Shown: positions 1 to 9,738 of the stretch, piece after piece
Layout of the letters: the number at the start of each line of letters is the position of its first letter
How positions within the stretch are numbered: the first letter of the stretch is position 1
From: Methylophaga sp. OBS1
GTDB lineage: Bacteria; Pseudomonadota; Gammaproteobacteria; Nitrosococcales; Methylophagaceae
Direction of reading: 5' to 3'
Assembly (NCBI RefSeq): GCF_026319365.1
Contig: NZ_JAPDMS010000007.1
Span: forward strand, 35,177 to 99,176
Length of the DNA stretch: 64,000 nt
Program-made: the position numbers and the translations under genes
Notes under the pieces: generated by a model
The model's input: the letters and a program-made list of their open reading frames with translations, nothing else
The model's database searches: none
What the model was told of the DNA's origin: nothing

Positions 1-1461
1 GTGGCCAATTGTTATACCGCGATTGACCTGGGTCTCGAAGTTCTGCCGGTCTTGAACAAAATCGATCTGCCCTCAGCGGAACCGGACCGCGTCGCGCAGG
101 AGATTGAAGATATTATTGGCGTAGATGCGATGAGTGCGGTTCGCTGTAGTGCCAAGACCGGTCTCGGTATTGAGGATGTGCTGGAAGAACTGGTGGCAAA
201 AGTTCCACCGCCCAAAGGCGACCCGGATGCACCCTTGAAAGCATTGATAATTGATTCCTGGTTTGACAGCTATGTCGGCGTGATCTCTTTAGTGCGTATC
301 GTCGACGGCAGCCTTAAAACCAAGGATAAAATCCGTGTTATGTCGACTGGTCAGGAGTATCAGGTCGATCAGGTTGGCACTTTTACGCCTAAACGTACCC
401 CCTGTCAGACATTGGATTGTGGTGATGTGGGCTATGTTATTTCCGGTGTGAAGGAAATTGATGGCGCCCCGGTTGGTGATACGCTGACCCATGCGCATCA
501 TGGTGCTGAAAAAATGCTGCCCGGTTTTAAAGAAGTCACGCCGCAGGTTTATGCCGGTATCTTCCCCGTCAGTAGTGATGATTACGAGAATTTCCGTGAA
601 GCACTGGCCAAACTGCGTCTGAATGATGCCTCCCTGTTTTATGAGCCGGAAACTTCGCAGGCGCTGGGTTTTGGATTCCGCTGTGGTTTTCTGGGCCTGT
701 TGCACATGGAAATCATCCAGGAGCGGCTTGAGCGCGAATACGATCTGGATCTGATTACCACAGCACCGACCGTTGTGTTTGAGGTGCTGAAGAAAAACGG
801 TGAGGTGGTTAAAGTCGAAAATCCGGCTTCCCTACCGGATGTTGGCAGTATTGACGAAATCCGTGAACCTATTGTGGCGGCCGATATTCTGGTGCCACAG
901 GAACATCTGGGTGCTGTTATTACCCTCTGTGCCGAAAAGCGTGGCGTACAGAAGCATATGCAGTTTATGGGCAAGCAGGTGGCTTTGAGCTATGAGTTGC
1001 CGATGAATGAAGTGGTGATTGATTTCTTCGACCGCATCAAATCGGTCAGCCGTGGTTATGCCTCTCTGGATTATCATTTCATCCGCTTTCAGCCGGCGGA
1101 TCTGGTCAAACTGGATATTCTTATCAACAGTGAGAAAGTCGATGCCCTGTCGCTGATAGTACACAAAGACACCAGTGTCAGCCGTGGCCGCTTACTGGTC
1201 GAAAAGATGAAAGAGCTGATTCCCCGGCAGATGTTCGATGTGGCAATACAGGCGGCTATCGGGGGGCATATTATTGCTCGTTCCACTGTGAAGGCAATGC
1301 GTAAAAACGTCCTCGCCAAATGTTACGGCGGTGATGTCTCCCGTAAACGCAAGTTGCTTGAAAAGCAAAAAGCGGGTAAGAAACGAATGAAGTCCGTCGG
1401 CAAGGTCGATGTGCCGCAGGAGGCATTCCTGGCAGTGTTGCAGCTGTCCAAGAATTCATAA
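1..1461 (+). CDS. lepA: Elongation factor 4 (LepA), 5' end missing
   Basis: Ribosome-associated translational GTPase that back-translocates or remodels stalled ribosomes. The window opens inside the gene. The GTG at base 1 is an internal Val codon, because LepA proteins carry VANCYTA at this point, and roughly 110 N-terminal residues including the P-loop lie outside. Visible are the G4 motif NKIDLP near residues 19-24, the EF-Tu-like domain 2, the EF-G-like domains and the LepA-specific C-terminal domain, ending in the usual Lys-rich tail with [16 protein letters not shown]. It is followed after 14 bases by lepB, the normal gammaproteobacterial arrangement. Family identity is essentially certain; only the true start is unseen. 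Confidence 0.97.
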   Translation: MANCYTAIDLGLEVLPVLNKIDLPSAEPDRVAQEIEDIIGVDAMSAVRCSAKTGLGIEDVLEELVAKVPPPKGDPDAPLKALIIDSWFDSYVGVISLVRIVDGSLKTKDKIRVMSTGQEYQVDQVGTFTPKRTPCQTLDCGDVGYVISGVKEIDGAPVGDTLTHAHHGAEKMLPGFKEVTPQVYAGIFPVSSDDYENFREALAKLRLNDASLFYEPETSQALGFGFRCGFLGLLHMEIIQERLEREYDLDLITTAPTVVFEVLKKNGEVVKVENPASLPDVGSIDEIREPIVAADILVPQEHLGAVITLCAEKRGVQKHMQFMGKQVALSYELPMNEVVIDFFDRIKSVSRGYASLDYHFIRFQPADLVKLDILINSEKVDALSLIVHKDTSVSRGRLLVEKMKELIPRQMFDVAIQAAIGGHIIARSTVKAMRKNVLAKCYGGDVSRKRKLLEKQKAGKKRMKSVGKVDVPQEAFLAVLQLSKNS

Positions 1462-1475
1462 AAGGAGCATTTTGA

Positions 1476-2246
1476 GTGAGTTTTCCGGCATTGATGGTGT
1501 TACTGGTGGCCGTAACCGGTCTGATTTGGTTGATAGACAGGCTGTTCTGGGCACCCAAAAGAAACAAAGAAGAAGACGAACCCGTCGTGGTCGAATACGC
1601 CCGTTCTTTCTTCCCCATCATCCTGCTGGTACTGGTGATTCGTTCCTTTATTGCAGAACCTTTCCGGATTCCTTCCTCATCCATGTTGCCAACATTGCAC
1701 ATTGGTGACTTCATTCTGGTTAACAAGTTTTCATACGGTATTCGGCTGCCGGTGCTGCATACAAAGCTGTTTGATACGGGGGAGCCGGAGCGGGGCGATG
1801 TGGTCGTGTTTCGTTATCCTAAAAAGCCCGAAGACAAGGATAAGCCCGATATCGACTACATCAAGCGGGTAGTGGGGTTACCCGGCGATACGGTGGGTTA
1901 TTTTGACAAAACCGTTTATCTCAACGGCAAGCCGATTGAGCAGGAAGTACTCAATCCGGCGGATATCATTCTGCCAAGCTATACAGAATTGCGTTTTGAG
2001 CATTTGACGGAAGATGGCCATATGATTCTGGTCGATACTGATAAACGCCCGTTGGAGGGTGAAATGGTTGTTCCCGAAGGACACTATTTCGTGATGGGCG
2101 ATAATCGTGATAATAGTAATGACAGTCGTTACTGGGGCACCGTACCGGAACAAAATCTGGTCGGTAAAGCGTTCTTAATATGGATGAGTTGGGACTGGGA
2201 TGCCGGCGGTATCATCTGGAGTCGCATCGGTCAGTCAATCGATTAA
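1476..2246 (+). CDS. lepB: Signal peptidase I
   Basis: Membrane serine protease that removes signal peptides on the periplasmic face. 256 residues. Two hydrophobic segments (about 4-22 and 44-58) precede the catalytic domain. The nucleophile is Ser69 in the SSSM box, the general-base Lys is Lys130 in DYIKRVVG, and the C-terminal box GDNRDNSNDSRYWG is intact. The start is GTG at 1476 with the Shine-Dalgarno AAAGGAG at 1461-1467. It belongs to the lepA-lepB-DUF4845-rnc-era-recO-pdxJ-acpS operon. Confidence 0.97.
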   Translation: MSFPALMVLLVAVTGLIWLIDRLFWAPKRNKEEDEPVVVEYARSFFPIILLVLVIRSFIAEPFRIPSSSMLPTLHIGDFILVNKFSYGIRLPVLHTKLFDTGEPERGDVVVFRYPKKPEDKDKPDIDYIKRVVGLPGDTVGYFDKTVYLNGKPIEQEVLNPADIILPSYTELRFEHLTEDGHMILVDTDKRPLEGEMVVPEGHYFVMGDNRDNSNDSRYWGTVPEQNLVGKAFLIWMSWDWDAGGIIWSRIGQSID

Positions 2247-2256
2247 GGGGATAATC

Positions 2257-2637
2257 ATGAAAAATCAACGTGGAATGACTTTGATTGGCTGGGTGATTGT
2301 GTTGGCATTAATCGCTTTCTTCGCGACTTTAGCCATGCGCTTGGTACCGATGTATCAGGAGTACTATGGTGTGCTCCAGATCATGAACGATATGGAAATT
2401 GAACTCAAAAACAATAACCTCACCAAAAATGAGGTCGAAACATTGTTGATGCGTCGTTTCAATATTGGTTATATCCAGAGCGTGGAAAAAGAAGACATTG
2501 AAATACTACGGGGCAAGAACTCTGCCTACATAACAAAAATCGTCATTGATTATGAGGTCAGGAAGCCCTTTGTTGCCCACATTGACCTGATCGGACATTT
2601 TAGAGAAGAAATTGATATAGAGCCCAAGCGACAATGA
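2257..2637 (+). CDS. DUF4845 single-pass membrane protein
   Basis: 126-residue protein of unknown function, found between lepB and rnc in many gammaproteobacteria. ATG 2257 is preferred over the upstream ATG 2200 because AAGGGG lies just before it and the longer form overlaps lepB. The N-terminus (KNQRGMTLIGW followed by about 18 hydrophobic residues) resembles a type IV prepilin leader, a Gly before MTLI, but the conserved Glu at mature position 5 is Gly here, so processing as a pilin is doubtful. The rest is a small soluble alpha/beta domain. The stop overlaps the rnc start by 4 bases, suggesting coupled translation. Confidence 0.85.
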   Translation: MKNQRGMTLIGWVIVLALIAFFATLAMRLVPMYQEYYGVLQIMNDMEIELKNNNLTKNEVETLLMRRFNIGYIQSVEKEDIEILRGKNSAYITKIVIDYEVRKPFVAHIDLIGHFREEIDIEPKRQ

Positions 2638-3317
2638 TCACCCAGCGGCAAAAAGCCCTGTGCAAACAGTTACAAATTGAATTTAAAGATACCGGCCTAC
2701 TGCTACAGGCACTGACTCACCGCAGTGCTGATCCTAAAAACAATGAGCGTCTTGAATATCTGGGCGATGCGATATTGAGCTTTGTGATTGCAGAAGAACT
2801 ATTCAATCGTTTTCCGCAGGTTAAAGAAGGGAAACTCAGCAGACTGCGGGCGTCATTGGTCAAAGGTGAAACGCTTGCTGAAATTGCCCGTGAATTGAAA
2901 ATTGGCGAGGTCCTAATCCTGGGGCCGGGTGAGCTCAAAAGTGGTGGTTTCCGTCGTGAATCGATACTGGCTGATGCGGTGGAAGCCATTATTGGTAGTC
3001 TCTACCTTGATCAGGGGCTGGATACCGTTAAAGCTTTGATTCTGAGGCTTTATGATGAAAGACTCGACAGCATTGATGTCACCGAAACGGTAAAAGATCC
3101 CAAAACCCGCCTGCAGGAACTGCTGCAGAGTCGCAAACAACCTTTGCCCATCTACAGCGTGCGCGAAATCAAAGGTGAGAACAAACAGCCTGTGTTTGAA
3201 GCATCCTGCCAGGTCACATTACTGGATAAAGTTGTTATGGCGCAGGGAAGCAGTCATCGCAAAGCCGAAAAAAAAGCGGCTGAACGTGCGCTCACATTAA
3301 TAGAAAGTGCCTTATGA
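2634..3317 (+). CDS. rnc: Ribonuclease III
   Basis: Double-strand-specific endoribonuclease for rRNA precursor and mRNA processing. 227 residues, the standard length. The signature ERLEYLGDAIL lies near residues 38-48, the second metal-ligand region ADAVEAIIGSLYLDQG near 113-128, and a C-terminal dsRNA-binding domain (about 155-225) ends with SSHRKAEKKAAERAL. It is coupled by ATGA overlaps to the DUF4845 gene upstream and era downstream. Confidence 0.98.
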   Translation: MITQRQKALCKQLQIEFKDTGLLLQALTHRSADPKNNERLEYLGDAILSFVIAEELFNRFPQVKEGKLSRLRASLVKGETLAEIARELKIGEVLILGPGELKSGGFRRESILADAVEAIIGSLYLDQGLDTVKALILRLYDERLDSIDVTETVKDPKTRLQELLQSRKQPLPIYSVREIKGENKQPVFEASCQVTLLDKVVMAQGSSHRKAEKKAAERALTLIESAL

Positions 3318-4219
3318 CTGATACCCCATTCCGTTCCGGTTATGTTGCCATTATCGGTCGGCCCAATGTTGGAAAATCGACCCTGATCAACCGCGTGCTG
3401 GGGCAGAAGCTGTGCATCACTTCCCGCCGTCCACAAACAACCCGACATCGCATACTCGGGATTAAAACGACGGAACAGGGCCAGTTTATTTACGTCGACA
3501 CCCCCGGTCTGCACAGCGATAACAAAAAAGCGATGAACCGCTATATGAACCGTGCCGCTGCCTCATCCATTGAAGATGTCGATGTTATTCTGTTTGTGGT
3601 GGAAGGCCTCAAGTGGACCGATGAAGATAAAAAAGTCCTTAAACGCCTGCAGCAGGATGCCCGGGCCCCGGTGATTCTGGTGTTGAATAAAGCTGACAAA
3701 CTCAGCGATAAAGGCGCGTTACTGCCTCAGATTCAGGACTTGTCAGCACAATATGATTTCGCCGCAGTGGTGCCGATATCGGCCCGTAAAGGGATGAATA
3801 CCGATGTACTGGAACAGGAAATCGCCAAGCTGATGCCGGCAGGGGAGATGATCTATGACGAAGACCAACTCACCGATCGTAGTTCCCGCTTTCTCGCCGC
3901 CGAAATCGTGCGCGAAAAATTATTCCGTTATCTGGGTAAGGAGTTACCTTATTCGCTGACGGTCGAAGTCGAACTGTTCGAAGACGATGGCGAGATGTTC
4001 CGCATCAGTGCTGTGGTCTATGTCGAGCGCAGTGGTCAAAAATCGATTGTCATCGGTAAAAATGGTGAACAGTTGAAATTGATCGGTCGTGAAGCCCGGC
4101 TGGAAATGGAGCAGCTGTTCGGCTGTAAAGTTTATCTGCAACTCTGGGTCAAGGTGCGTGAAGGCTGGTCCGATAACGAGCGAATGCTCAAGAACCTCGG
4201 CTACAAAGACGATCTTTAA
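3314..4219 (+). CDS. era: GTPase Era
   Basis: Ras-like GTPase that binds the 3' end of 16S rRNA and assists 30S maturation. 301 residues. The GTPase domain has G1 GRPNVGKST, G3 DTPG and G4 NKAD. The C-terminal KH domain carries VIGKNGEQLKLIG. It overlaps rnc by 4 bases and lies 9 bases before recO. Confidence 0.98.
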   Translation: MTDTPFRSGYVAIIGRPNVGKSTLINRVLGQKLCITSRRPQTTRHRILGIKTTEQGQFIYVDTPGLHSDNKKAMNRYMNRAAASSIEDVDVILFVVEGLKWTDEDKKVLKRLQQDARAPVILVLNKADKLSDKGALLPQIQDLSAQYDFAAVVPISARKGMNTDVLEQEIAKLMPAGEMIYDEDQLTDRSSRFLAAEIVREKLFRYLGKELPYSLTVEVELFEDDGEMFRISAVVYVERSGQKSIVIGKNGEQLKLIGREARLEMEQLFGCKVYLQLWVKVREGWSDNERMLKNLGYKDDL

Positions 4220-4228
4220 AGCGTCGAC

Positions 4229-4939
4229 GTGGAACTGACCGCTGCATTCGTGCTCCACCACCGGCCTTATCGCGAGACCAGTCTGCTGGTTGATGTACTC
4301 AGCCGGGAATACGGGCGGGTCAGCCTGGTTGCGCGGGGGCAGCGCCAGCAATCCAAACGCCGCCGCAATATGATGCAGTTGTTTCAACCCTTATGGCTAA
4401 GCTGGTATGGGCAGGGTGAGTTGCTAACCTTAACCCAGGTAGAGGCATCGGAAGCAGCGTATCGTCTCCTGGGCAATGCCAGCCTGTGTGGGCTTTATAT
4501 GAATGAGCTACTCTACAAGTTGCTGCCCTTGCAGGAGCCGGAGCCGGAATTGTTCAATGCCTATCAACAGGCGCTGGTGGCCCTGCAGACTGACAATAGC
4601 CAACAACAACGCACCCTGCGCTTGTTTGAAAAGGCGCTGCTGAGTCAGTTGGGGTACGGATTACAACTCGAGGTTGACGTCGAAAGCGGCCAGCCACTGA
4701 AGGATGAATTGCAGTATGTCTACCAACCTGACAGTGGTCCTCGACTGCACCGTGGCGGCAGTGTCCCTGTGGTGTCCGGCAGGAGTCTGCGTCACCTGCG
4801 GGAAGAGCAGGGTTTTGATGAAGCCAGTCTGAAACAGATTAAAACGCTGATGCGGACAGTGATAAATTATTACCTGGGCGGCCGGCCATTACACAGTCGT
4901 GAGTTGTTCGCCGGAATCAAGCAGTTAAACAGCAAATAA
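4229..4939 (+). CDS. recO: DNA repair protein RecO
   Basis: RecFOR-pathway mediator that anneals DNA and loads RecA at gaps. 236 residues, typical length. The N-terminal OB-fold starts [21 protein letters not shown] and the C-terminal region is helical. The start is GTG at 4229. There is no good Shine-Dalgarno, so translation may depend on coupling with era. Position between era and pdxJ agrees with the assignment. Confidence 0.95.
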   Translation: MELTAAFVLHHRPYRETSLLVDVLSREYGRVSLVARGQRQQSKRRRNMMQLFQPLWLSWYGQGELLTLTQVEASEAAYRLLGNASLCGLYMNELLYKLLPLQEPEPELFNAYQQALVALQTDNSQQQRTLRLFEKALLSQLGYGLQLEVDVESGQPLKDELQYVYQPDSGPRLHRGGSVPVVSGRSLRHLREEQGFDEASLKQIKTLMRTVINYYLGGRPLHSRELFAGIKQLNSK

Positions 4940-4952
4940 TAACGGGAGCTCC

Positions 4953-5684
4953 ATGTCCATTTATTTAGGTGTCAACATCGACCATATTGCGACCCTGCGC
5001 CAGGCACGCGGTACGCGCTATCCGGATCCTATTCAGGCAGCGATTGAAGCTGAGCAGGCCGGTGCTGACAGCATTACTCTGCATCTGCGTGAAGATCGTC
5101 GTCATATCCAGGAACGTGATGTCGTCATGCTGGCCGATATTCTGCAGACCAAGATGAATCTGGAAATGGCCGTGACCGAAGAAATGCTGGCCATAGCGGA
5201 AAAATACCGTCCGGCTGATTGCTGCCTGGTGCCGGAAAAACGTGAAGAACTGACTACCGAAGGCGGTCTCGACGTCGCCGGTCAGTTTGACCGGATCAAG
5301 CATGCCTGCGAGCGATTGGCTGCTGCGAATGTGCGGGTATCGCTGTTTATTGACCCGGAGATCAGGCAGATTGAAGCCGCGCTGGCCTGCGGCGCACCGG
5401 TGGTGGAACTGCATACAGGGCGTTATGCCGATGCGGAAACCGATGCTGAGATGGCCAGAGAACTGGCGATTATCACCGAGGCGGCAGAACAGGCACATGC
5501 CCGGGGACTACAGGTTAATGCCGGCCATGGTCTGCATTACCACAACACCCAGGCTATCGCGGCGATCCCGCAACTGGTAGAGCTCAACATCGGTCACGCC
5601 ATAGTGGCACGTTCGGTTTTTACCGGGTTCAAAGCCGCTGTGCGGGATATGAAACAATTGATGCAGGAAGCCCGCCGCGGATGA
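4953..5684 (+). CDS. pdxJ: Pyridoxine 5'-phosphate synthase PdxJ
   Basis: Condenses 1-deoxyxylulose 5-phosphate with 3-amino-2-oxopropyl phosphate to pyridoxine 5'-phosphate in the DXP-dependent vitamin B6 pathway. 243 residues forming a TIM barrel. Family landmarks are [16 protein letters not shown] at the N-terminus, [10 protein letters not shown], the [18 protein letters not shown] segment and [10 protein letters not shown]. The Shine-Dalgarno is GGGAG at 4943-4947. Its stop overlaps the acpS start by 4 bases. Confidence 0.98.
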   Translation: MSIYLGVNIDHIATLRQARGTRYPDPIQAAIEAEQAGADSITLHLREDRRHIQERDVVMLADILQTKMNLEMAVTEEMLAIAEKYRPADCCLVPEKREELTTEGGLDVAGQFDRIKHACERLAAANVRVSLFIDPEIRQIEAALACGAPVVELHTGRYADAETDAEMARELAIITEAAEQAHARGLQVNAGHGLHYHNTQAIAAIPQLVELNIGHAIVARSVFTGFKAAVRDMKQLMQEARRG

Positions 5685-6067
5685 TTGCGGGTATCGGTAC
5701 TGATCTGGTCCACATCCCGCGAATGCAAAGCCTGCTGGATAAGCATGGTGATCGCATCGCTGAGCGGATTCTGAGTGAGACTGAGTTTGCCGAGTTTAAA
5801 TTACAGTTGAAACCGGCTGCGTTTCTGGCCAAACGCTTTGCTGCCAAGGAAGCCGTGGCCAAAGCACTGGGGACCGGTTTTCGTGATGGACTGAGCCTGC
5901 GTCATATCGTGGTGCGCAATAATGCCCTGGGAAAACCGGAATTAAGCTTTGAAGCAGCGGGGCGTACCATGATGCTGGAGCATAACATCGGACAGGCACT
6001 ATTGAGTCTCAGTGACGATCACGAATATGCCAGTGCCTACGTGATATTAATGGAAACAGGCAGATGA
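5681..6067 (+). CDS. acpS: Holo-[acyl-carrier-protein] synthase
   Basis: Transfers 4'-phosphopantetheine from CoA to the conserved Ser of acyl carrier protein. 128 residues. Signatures are [13 protein letters not shown] at the start and [19 protein letters not shown] in the centre, which holds the Mg2+ and CoA-binding Glu/Lys. It overlaps both pdxJ (4 bases) and cysM (4 bases), so B6 synthesis, ACP activation and cysteine synthesis are translated as a chain. Confidence 0.97.
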   Translation: MIAGIGTDLVHIPRMQSLLDKHGDRIAERILSETEFAEFKLQLKPAAFLAKRFAAKEAVAKALGTGFRDGLSLRHIVVRNNALGKPELSFEAAGRTMMLEHNIGQALLSLSDDHEYASAYVILMETGR

Positions 6068-6948
6068 CGGTATTTCCCACGATTGAATCCTCTATCGGCA
6101 ATACGCCACTGGTGCGTTTGCAGCGAATGCCCGGCGACACCAGCAACACCATTCTGCTCAAGCTGGAAGGTAATAATCCGGCAGGTTCGGTCAAAGACCG
6201 GCCGGTCGACAGCATGATTCGTCAGGCACAGCAGCGTGGCGATATTCAACCCGGTGACACGTTGATTGAAGCGACCAGTGGCAATACCGGCATTGCGCTG
6301 GCCATGGTGGCCGCTATCCTGGGCTACCATATGATCCTGATCATGCCCGAAAACAGCAGCAGTGAGCGTCGTGCCACGATGCGGGCCTATGGTGCCGAGA
6401 TTATTCTGACTGATGGCATGGAGTCGGCCCGGGACCTGGCACTGGAGTTATCGAAAGCCGGTAAAGGCAAAGTGCTCAATCAGTTTGCCAATGTCGATAA
6501 TCCGCTGGCCCATTATCAGGGCACCGGCCCCGAAATCTGGCGTGACACGGAAGGCAAAGTCACTCACTTTGTCAGTTCAATGGGGACGACCGGCACGATT
6601 ATGGGCGTGTCCCGTTACCTCAAAGAACAAAATCCCGGCATTCAGATCATTGGGGTGCAACCATCGGAAGGGGCCAGTATTCCCGGTATTCGTCGCTGGC
6701 CTCAGGCTTACCTGCCCGATATCTTTGAAGCTGACCGTGTCGATCAGACGCTGGATGTCAGTCAACAGGAAGCCGAGTGGACAATGCGGGAACTGGCGCG
6801 CCAGGAAGGCATTTTTGCCGGCGTGTCTTCCGGTGGGGCTCTGGCCGTCGCGTTGCGACTGTCCAAACAGCTGGAAAATGCAGTCATCGTCAGTATTGCC
6901 TGTGATCGTGGTGACCGTTATCTGTCAACCGGGGTCTTCCCCGCCTGA
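6064..6948 (+). CDS. cysM: Cysteine synthase B (O-acetylserine sulfhydrylase)
   Basis: PLP enzyme making cysteine from O-acetylserine and sulfide or thiosulfate. 294 residues. The PLP Lys sits in NPAGSVKDRPV near residue 44, the Asn loop is EATSGNTGIALA and the phosphate loop is SMGTTGTI. The ending GDRYLSTGVFP and the RRWPQAYLP segment favour CysM over CysK. ATG 6064 overlaps the acpS stop. Confidence 0.95.
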   Translation: MTVFPTIESSIGNTPLVRLQRMPGDTSNTILLKLEGNNPAGSVKDRPVDSMIRQAQQRGDIQPGDTLIEATSGNTGIALAMVAAILGYHMILIMPENSSSERRATMRAYGAEIILTDGMESARDLALELSKAGKGKVLNQFANVDNPLAHYQGTGPEIWRDTEGKVTHFVSSMGTTGTIMGVSRYLKEQNPGIQIIGVQPSEGASIPGIRRWPQAYLPDIFEADRVDQTLDVSQQEAEWTMRELARQEGIFAGVSSGGALAVALRLSKQLENAVIVSIACDRGDRYLSTGVFPA

Positions 6949-6951
6949 TTT

Positions 6952-9018
6952 ATGCGCTGGCGTCTGGTATGGACAGCCTTGTTCTCTTGCCTGTTAAGCT
7001 GGCATGTACCTGTCTCTGCCATTGACACGCTCCATTTGCAGGCGGAGCAATGGGCTCTGGATAACACCACAGCGAAACAGTTTGATCTTTCTGTCGATTT
7101 GACTGAACAGGGGCTGCAACTCAAAGCCAGTGCTGAAACACTGGATTTGCCGCCACCTTTTGGTCAGCTGCAGCAGTTACAACTACGCTGTGAATCATTG
7201 CAGTTGCATGCCGGGCAGTGGCAGTGTGAATCCGGTGCTGCCTCTTTCAATCACCCACAACTGGGTAAGCAGGATTTCCGTTTCAGTATCAAAGCCGTTT
7301 CTGAAAATCAGGATTACCAGCTGAGCATCAGCGGTCTACAACTGGCTGAATCACAGATTGATTTAGATGCTGATATCACCGACTCAGGCTGGACAGTGGC
7401 GATTTCCGCTGAGGGCCTTGCCCTTACGGCACTTTCTGAGTGGTTGCCACTTGTTCTTAGCCCATCGCAACAGGCTGCACTGGCAAACTGGGATTATCAG
7501 GGGCGAATTCGTCTTGATGGTCGTGTGACGGGAAAAGGCGATCAACTGGAGGATTTGTCACTGGACTGGCAGGCGGCAGACTTGAGCTTGAGTAATACTG
7601 ACGGCAGTCAGGTCGTGGAAAATGCCATCATAAAAGGGCATAGCAGTGCGCAGCTTCAGCAGGGGCAATGGCAATGGAAAATGACACTGGCGAGCCACAC
7701 AGGACAGGCTTACAGTGAGCCAATTTTTCTGGATTTTGGTAATACGCCGTTGTCGCTGTCAGCGAGAGGCTGGACAGACCGTGATTTTAAAACACTGACC
7801 ATTGATCAGGCTCAACTCGAGCAGGAACAGGTGTTAAAGGCACAGGCTAAATTGCGTTGGCAGAATCAGCAGTTAGCATCGTTGCATATTAAGACCGGAC
7901 CTGCCGATTTAGCCAGGTTTTATCCCATTTGGCTACAACCCTTTGTTGCCGGCACAGCAGCGGCGAAACTGGAAACCAACGGCGCGCTGAGTATGAGCTT
8001 TGACTGGCAGCAGTTAGACTATGAGCTCAGGCTTGATTTTACTGACGCGATGCTCAGGGACAAAGAAGGCCGCTATGAACTGCAACAGCTGAATGGCCAG
8101 TTGGGCTGGAGTCAGACTGAAACACAGTTGGACACCCGTTTAGCCTGGCATTCAGCCAAGCTGTTTGAGATTGAATTGGGCGCGGCAGCGATTGAAGCGA
8201 ACAGTGCCAACAGCCAGCTAGTACTGGAGAAATCCTTGAGGCTGCCGGTTCTGGATGGTGCCCTTGAGATCAGCGGTTTCAGTCTTGATAACCAGTCCGA
8301 TCAGTTGCAGTGGCAATTTGAAGGCTTGCTGACGCCGATTTCGATGCAAGCGTTAACTTCGGCACTGGACTGGCCTCCGTTGGAAGGTAAGCTGTCGGGC
8401 GTGATTCCGACTGTCACCTATCAGAAGGAAGAGCTGAAGATTGACGGCGCCCTGCAGATTAAGGTGTTTGACGGCACGACGGTGATTCGGGATTTACGTA
8501 TGACGACACCTTTTGGCAGGCTGCCGCAACTCTATGCCAATGTCGATATACGTAATCTGGACCTGGCATTGCTGACCAATGCCTTTGACTTTGGCCGTAT
8601 CAGCGGCAGAATCGAGGGGCATGTCCATCACCTTCGCTTATCCAATTGGGAGCCGGTTCAATTTGATGCCCGACTGGCTACGCCCGAAGACAACCCGGGC
8701 AAGCGTCGTATCAGTCAGAGAGCGGTTGATAATCTGACCGAACTGGGGGGCGGACCTACCGGCATGGTGTCACGCAGTTTCCTGGGCTTTTTCGATGATT
8801 TTTCCTATCAGAAGTTGGGCCTGAGCTGTGAATTACAGAACGAAGTCTGTGAAATGGCGGGTATCGAAGAAGCAGAACAAGGCTATTATATTGTCAAAGG
8901 CGGAGGTGGACTGCCGCCCTGGATTAATGTGATGGGTTACAACCGCCGTGTAGACTGGTCGGAACTGATTGCACGGTTACTTGCTGTGCGGGAAAGTCCC
9001 GGTCCGGTGATTGAATAA
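6952..9018 (+). CDS. ydbH: AsmA-like envelope protein of the YdbH type
   Basis: 688-residue exported protein. Residues 1-23 look like a cleavable signal peptide (hydrophobic core ending VSA). The body is an uninterrupted run of short amphipathic beta-strand repeats as in AsmA-like/RGB proteins, thought to form hydrophobic grooves carrying phospholipids to the outer membrane. The C-terminus, with RRISQRAVDNLTELGGG, FLGFFDDFSYQKLGLSC and a Gly-rich IVKGGGGLPPWINVMGYNR segment, matches YdbH. E. coli YdbH is longer (about 880 residues) and membrane-anchored. A YdbL/YnbE-type lipoprotein gene follows after 14 bases, as in the E. coli ydbH-ynbE-ydbL operon. Function is by homology only. Confidence 0.8.
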   Translation: MRWRLVWTALFSCLLSWHVPVSAIDTLHLQAEQWALDNTTAKQFDLSVDLTEQGLQLKASAETLDLPPPFGQLQQLQLRCESLQLHAGQWQCESGAASFNHPQLGKQDFRFSIKAVSENQDYQLSISGLQLAESQIDLDADITDSGWTVAISAEGLALTALSEWLPLVLSPSQQAALANWDYQGRIRLDGRVTGKGDQLEDLSLDWQAADLSLSNTDGSQVVENAIIKGHSSAQLQQGQWQWKMTLASHTGQAYSEPIFLDFGNTPLSLSARGWTDRDFKTLTIDQAQLEQEQVLKAQAKLRWQNQQLASLHIKTGPADLARFYPIWLQPFVAGTAAAKLETNGALSMSFDWQQLDYELRLDFTDAMLRDKEGRYELQQLNGQLGWSQTETQLDTRLAWHSAKLFEIELGAAAIEANSANSQLVLEKSLRLPVLDGALEISGFSLDNQSDQLQWQFEGLLTPISMQALTSALDWPPLEGKLSGVIPTVTYQKEELKIDGALQIKVFDGTTVIRDLRMTTPFGRLPQLYANVDIRNLDLALLTNAFDFGRISGRIEGHVHHLRLSNWEPVQFDARLATPEDNPGKRRISQRAVDNLTELGGGPTGMVSRSFLGFFDDFSYQKLGLSCELQNEVCEMAGIEEAEQGYYIVKGGGGLPPWINVMGYNRRVDWSELIARLLAVRESPGPVIE

Positions 9019-9032
9019 AAGGAGAGCGAACC

Positions 9033-9647
9033 ATGAAGTTATTGAAATGGCTGACAGGCACGGTATCAGGGCTGATGCTGGTGTCATGTGTCACTATCAA
9101 CATCTATTTTCCGGCTGCGGCCGCAGAGAAAGCCGCCGATCGGATTATCGAAGATGTCTGGGGACCGGGAACACGGCCGGGCGAAGGGGAGAGTAGCAAT
9201 ACTGAGCCGGAGCAGGAGCCGACATCCGCCATTGGAACCGGGCATGGCACAGTTGCCATCAGCGTCCTCAACTGGTTGATCTCTCCCGCGGCGGCACAGG
9301 CCGATATCAATATTAATTCGCCCGCGATTAATGAGCTGAAAAAAGATATGAAACAGCGACATGAACAGCTGGAACCTTTCTATAACAGTGGCGGTATTGG
9401 CCTGACTGAGGATGGGCTTATCACCATACGTGATGCCAAAGCCATACCGCTTAAGGATCGTAACCGGGTGAATGCGCTGGTAGCGGATGAAAATAAAGAT
9501 CGCAAATCACTCTATGCTGAAATAGCCCGAGCCAATGGCCATCCCGAATGGCAGGACGATATCCGTCAGACCTTTTCCAAGCGCTGGATTAGCAATGCCG
9601 CGAAAGGCTGGTGGTTTCAACAGGGTGGCAGTTGGAAACAAAAATAA
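9033..9647 (+). CDS. Lipoprotein with a DUF1318/YdbL domain
   Basis: 204 residues. The N-terminus is a lipoprotein signal with lipobox LVSC, putting the lipidated Cys at residue 19, followed by VTINIYFPAAAAEKAADRII, a DUF1318 signature. A low-complexity acidic linker (about 48-75) and a hydrophobic Ala-rich stretch (about 78-92) lead to a C-terminal YdbL-like domain (about 130-204: RDAKAIPLKDRNRVNALV ... GWWFQQGGSW). In E. coli the lipoprotein YnbE and the soluble YdbL are separate proteins. Here one lipoprotein appears to do both jobs and no separate ynbE fits in the 14-base gap. Confidence 0.75.
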   Translation: MKLLKWLTGTVSGLMLVSCVTINIYFPAAAAEKAADRIIEDVWGPGTRPGEGESSNTEPEQEPTSAIGTGHGTVAISVLNWLISPAAAQADININSPAINELKKDMKQRHEQLEPFYNSGGIGLTEDGLITIRDAKAIPLKDRNRVNALVADENKDRKSLYAEIARANGHPEWQDDIRQTFSKRWISNAAKGWWFQQGGSWKQK

Positions 9648-9679
9648 CAGCCTGTTTCCTTTATAATATTCCTTATCTG

Positions 9680-9714
9680 GTCCAGTGATACGGCAACGTG
9701 TCACTGGACTTTTT
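9680..9714 (+). terminator. Rho-independent terminator after the ydbH-like pair
   Basis: Perfect 9-bp stem GTCCAGTGA (9680-9688) with TCACTGGAC (9701-9709), 12-base loop, then TTTTT. It separates the long upstream operon from rlmD and argues against the longer rlmD reading frame that begins inside it. Confidence 0.8.
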
Positions 9715-9738
9715 AGTTTCAGTGTAAAAGAGAGCAAG

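Noticed and set aside
1..3. GTG at base 1 as the start of lepA
   Set aside because: It is an internal Val codon; about 110 residues including the GTPase P-loop are missing.
9685..9738. Longer rlmD start
   Set aside because: The ATG at 9685 lies inside the rho-independent terminator at 9680-9714; ATG 9739 gives the normal N-terminus.
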